A DNA stretch of 64,000 nt from Amycolatopsis sp. 2-15 (GTDB lineage Bacteria > Actinomycetota > Actinomycetes > Mycobacteriales > Pseudonocardiaceae), in assembly GCF_030285625.1 (NCBI RefSeq), contig NZ_CP127294.1, positions 1,436,001-1,500,000 of the forward strand. The letters run 5' to 3'. The position numbers were made by a program, and so were the translations under genes. The notes under the pieces are model-generated. The model was not told the origin of the DNA. It saw only the letters and a list, made by a program, of their open reading frames with translations, and searched no databases. This document shows positions 61,939-64,000 of the stretch, one piece after another; the stretch's first letter is position 1; every line of letters begins with the position of its first letter.

Positions 61939-62481
61939 TCAGCGCGCCAGGGCGCTCGGGCGGCCGTCGCGGCGCAGGACCTTGGTCAGCACACCCTCAC
62001 CGTGCTTCTCCACGGCAGGCAGCAGCCGATCGCCGAACGCGCACAACGTGCGTTCCCACGGGTGCCCGAGCGTGCCGAAGCTGAAGTCCTCGGCGAGGAA
62101 CAGGTGGTAGTCGCCGCGCGGGAACACGGGCACCGGCCACGCCGCGCCCTCGAGCATGCGGTGCGGCCAGAACTTGAACGACTGGTGCTGCCAGTGCAGC
62201 ACCCACAGCCACTCATCCTGGCGCACGCTCTCCTTCAGCGCCGCCAGCACGATCCGCGCGACGTCGGGCTCCTCCACCGCGTACGGCCCCAGCCGGAACT
62301 CCGCCGACGCGCGGTCGAAGTCACCCGCCGACAGGTCCCACGTGCGCGACGGCGCGGGCTCGCGGAAGCCGGGCCAGTCGTGCGCGAAGGTGCTCGGCCA
62401 GAAGCCGAGCTTGTTGTAGACCCAGTACCAGGCGGGCTCGTCGGCCACTCTGGAGAGCGGCTCCCAGGCTGCTGCGTTCAC
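61939..62481 (-). CDS. DUF2716 protein
   Basis: The protein has 180 residues from GTG 62481, overlapping the stop of a short upstream frame (GTGA). AWYWVYNKLGFWPSTFAHDW, PSRTWDLSAG and WLWVLHWQHQSFKFWPHR match DUF2716. Such proteins are common in polymorphic-toxin immunity arrays. It forms one leftward unit with the short upstream frame; Imm7 follows 85 bases later. Confidence 0.85.
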   Translation of the reverse strand: MNAAAWEPLSRVADEPAWYWVYNKLGFWPSTFAHDWPGFREPAPSRTWDLSAGDFDRASAEFRLGPYAVEEPDVARIVLAALKESVRQDEWLWVLHWQHQSFKFWPHRMLEGAAWPVPVFPRGDYHLFLAEDFSFGTLGHPWERTLCAFGDRLLPAVEKHGEGVLTKVLRRDGRPSALAR

Positions 62482-62582
62482 TTATCGACCTCGAAGTCAT
62501 CGGCCGGCTCAAAACTGACGAAAGCTTCGTGTCCGGGGGCGAGATTGTCCAGTCCACAGCCGCCCAGTGCCAAATGCGTCAC
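62478..62582 (-). pseudogene. 34-codon coding remnant upstream of DUF2716
   Basis: From GTG 62582 the frame reads VTHLALGGCGLDNLAPGHEA and then FVSFEPADDFEVDK before the stop, which overlaps the DUF2716 start. The composition is protein-like with GC-rich third positions. It may be a tiny gene or, more likely, the 3' end of a lost toxin or immunity gene. No family is recognised. Confidence 0.4.
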
Positions 62583-62662
62583 CCGAGTGGGTGTGTCCCG
62601 GGCCCGTGGCCTGGGGATCGGTGACCGAGCGCAGCCGGAGCGCCCGGTCACCGACCGTCACC

Positions 62663-63268
62663 TCACGCGGCTTCCCACAGGGTCATGAACGCCGACGCCT
62701 CGCTGAACGCCCACGGCCGCAGCCGCTCGCGGTCGCGCGCCGTGAGCGTGAACTCCTTCGCGCGCCGCACGTCGACGACCAGCGCCTCTCCGCCCGGCAG
62801 GAGATCGGACATGCCCTGGGTGAGCAGCCACAGCGCGAGCTGCGCGACGTCGCGAGTGAGCGGTTCCTCCTTGAAGTAGAGCCAAGTCGCGTAGCGCCGG
62901 CCGTTGCTCTTGCGCAGGCCCAGCTGCGGGCTGAGGCCCACTTCCAGCTCCCCCAGTGGCACGCGCGCCCGCCCGACCTCGATCAGCTTCGGGTCGCGCC
63001 GGCCCAGGTAGCGCAACCAGCCCTCGGCGATGGCCGAGTAGTGCGGCCGCGTGCGGTCGTCGGCGTGGTGGACCAGCGAACGCATCGCCACCTCGTCCTG
63101 CCGCGCCGCGCGCCCGGCCCGCACCGCGTTGGCCGCCCGCCGGTAGTAGTTGAACGCCGCCCGCGCCGGGTCCTCGTACAGCCGCCGCTGGCGCCGCACG
63201 AACGACGACCGCGTGGGACCCGTGCTCGCGCTGTAGCCGACGAACGTGGGCAGGGTGATGTAGGCCAT
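62663..63268 (-). CDS. Conserved hypothetical protein with operator-like dyad upstream
   Basis: ATG 63268 with GGAAGG upstream gives 201 residues; the frame to 63694 is not supported. It is rich in Arg/Tyr/Ala (FNYYRRAANAVRAGRAARQD, PHYSAIAEGWLRYLGRRDPK) with LREWAF-like ends. It has no signal peptide or membrane segment. I do not recognise a family. A 27-base dyad lies 47-73 bases upstream. Confidence 0.65.
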   Translation of the reverse strand: MAYITLPTFVGYSASTGPTRSSFVRRQRRLYEDPARAAFNYYRRAANAVRAGRAARQDEVAMRSLVHHADDRTRPHYSAIAEGWLRYLGRRDPKLIEVGRARVPLGELEVGLSPQLGLRKSNGRRYATWLYFKEEPLTRDVAQLALWLLTQGMSDLLPGGEALVVDVRRAKEFTLTARDRERLRPWAFSEASAFMTLWEAA

Positions 63269-63314
63269 GGGACAGCCGCCTTCCGGTCCGAACTCTTCGC
63301 CGATGCCGCCCCCG

Positions 63315-63341
63315 TCACGCATTGCGTTACACAGTGCGTGA
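63315..63341. promoter_or_regulatory. 27-base near-perfect dyad, probable operator
   Basis: TCACGCA at 63315-63321 and TGCGTGA at 63335-63341 are exact inverted arms, and 11 of 13 positions pair across the whole dyad centred at 63328. It sits in the A+T-richer promoter of the leftward gene at 63268 and could be bound by a dimeric repressor. Confidence 0.55.
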
Positions 63342-63410
63342 CAAACTGGCGAGCGGCATCTCCCCTGGACACGGCCAATTTTAGAACATGTGTACGACAG
63401 TTTTTGCCGC

Positions 63411-63710
63411 TCAACGGGTGACGGGCGGCCAGGTTCCGGCGAGAAGTTCACGGGCCTGCTGCAGGATCTGGTCCTCGCAGAAGCTGACGGGGGTGACATC
63501 GGTGGGAATCCAGGAGTCGAGCATCGCGATCCACCGCTGGAGGTCGCGCAAGACCTCGGGTGACCCGAGCCGTTCCGACTGCTCGCGCACGCTGCGGCTG
63601 GCGGCGCCGACCGGCGTCTCACCGCGCACCATCGCGCCCAGCGTTTCGCCGAGCCGTTCCCAGCGCACTGTCGCGGTGTCGGCGGGGACCTCACCGCGGT
63701 TCGAGGACAT
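63411..63710 (-). CDS. Small conserved hypothetical protein
   Basis: The protein has 99 residues from ATG 63710, mostly helical (WERLGETLGAMVRGETPVGA, VSFCEDQILQQARELLAGTW). Third-position GC and a plausible start support coding. Function and family unknown. It is followed leftward by the gene at 63268. Confidence 0.6.
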   Translation of the reverse strand: MSSNRGEVPADTATVRWERLGETLGAMVRGETPVGAASRSVREQSERLGSPEVLRDLQRWIAMLDSWIPTDVTPVSFCEDQILQQARELLAGTWPPVTR

Positions 63711-63864
63711 ACACCGATCCTACGGACAGCCCTGGACCCTGGACGCCACGCGACTGGCGCGAAATGATCTCGCCGACGAATCGATCACGAGTCGACAAAC
63801 CGGTACCCCCGCAGGTCCGGGTGCATGAAAAACTACGGCCCCGACCAGTGGCAGAGGGATGGCG

Positions 63865-64000
63865 ATGAGCTGGCAGGAAGAGCTTCGGCGGCTGGACTCC
63901 GACCTGGCCGCGGGCCGGATCGGGCACGCCGAGCACCGACACCGGCGCGAGGAGCTGCTCGCGGAGGCGTCGGGTGGGGGCGCGGCCTCGCCGGTGGCGT
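63865..64000 (+). CDS. 5' part of a conserved actinobacterial protein
   Basis: ATG 63865 follows AGAGGG by 7 bases (an ATG at 63859 is also in frame). The first 45 residues read SWQEELRRLDSDLAAGRIG, then EHRHRREELLAEASGG, which is the N-terminal helical (SHOCT-like) motif of many actinobacterial membrane or secreted proteins. The gene continues beyond the window, so the function cannot be given. Confidence 0.6.
   Translation, partial: MSWQEELRRLDSDLAAGRIGHAEHRHRREELLAEASGGGAASPVA

Overview
The window is high-GC actinobacterial chromosome. It carries mycothiol-dependent detoxification (mycothiol S-conjugate amidase), an F420-type PPOX oxidoreductase, IdeR-type iron boxes, a DevR/DevS-like pair, a fused CydDC, DUF5926 and sigma-E-family ECF factors. 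Together these point to Pseudonocardiaceae, most likely an Amycolatopsis-like organism. Genus is an inference from gene content only.

Bases 1-15.1k look like an accessory and conflict region. The centrepiece (3037-7560) is a compact rightward set: a Crp/Fnr regulator, a class III nucleotide-cyclase-like protein, a large protein with a degenerate P-loop and helical repeats, and an SPFH/band-7-like protein. The last three are translationally packed. The cyclase-like protein ends with, and the large protein begins with, related Gly/Asn-rich amyloid-like motifs, which suggests amyloid-templated signalling between them. I regard this as the best candidate for an undescribed system. Next come a membrane-anchored DnaQ-fold protein that has lost its catalytic residues, an SNase/excalibur protein, and a two-gene operon of a 1345-residue DUF4011-SF1 helicase-Vsr-like nuclease coupled to a HEPN-like protein.

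Bases 15.3-21.8k hold two tiny membrane proteins, a DevR-like response regulator, an intact IS110 element that has split the 5' end of a glycosyltransferase-like gene, and an NB-ARC/TPR protein with a one-base frameshift.

Bases 22.2-29.7k are one leftward respiratory unit: cydA, cydB, fused cydDC and a DevS-like histidine kinase. A DosR-like box lies before cydA and a cluster of DnaA boxes lies between cydA and cydB. Bases 29.7-45.5k are mostly housekeeping and catabolism: CutA, a GDT1-type transporter, homogentisate dioxygenase with a divergent IclR operon, an IdeR-boxed DUF2470 gene, PPOX, CPBP protease, arginine deiminase, an IdeR-boxed ferritin, an ECF sigma operon, DUF5926 and a P450.

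Bases 45.5-58.5k hold mca with a divergent TetR and twin operators, a DUF4328-rhodanese pair, and an acetate-type symporter with a LytS/LytTR two-component system. SppA, a DNA glycosylase and a sigma factor fused to its own zinc-finger/membrane tail follow. Bases 58.6-64k hold tRNA-Gly, a 60-bp minisatellite, a Tat-exported phospholipase C, an orphan Imm7/DUF2716 immunity cluster, and conserved small proteins running to the window edge.
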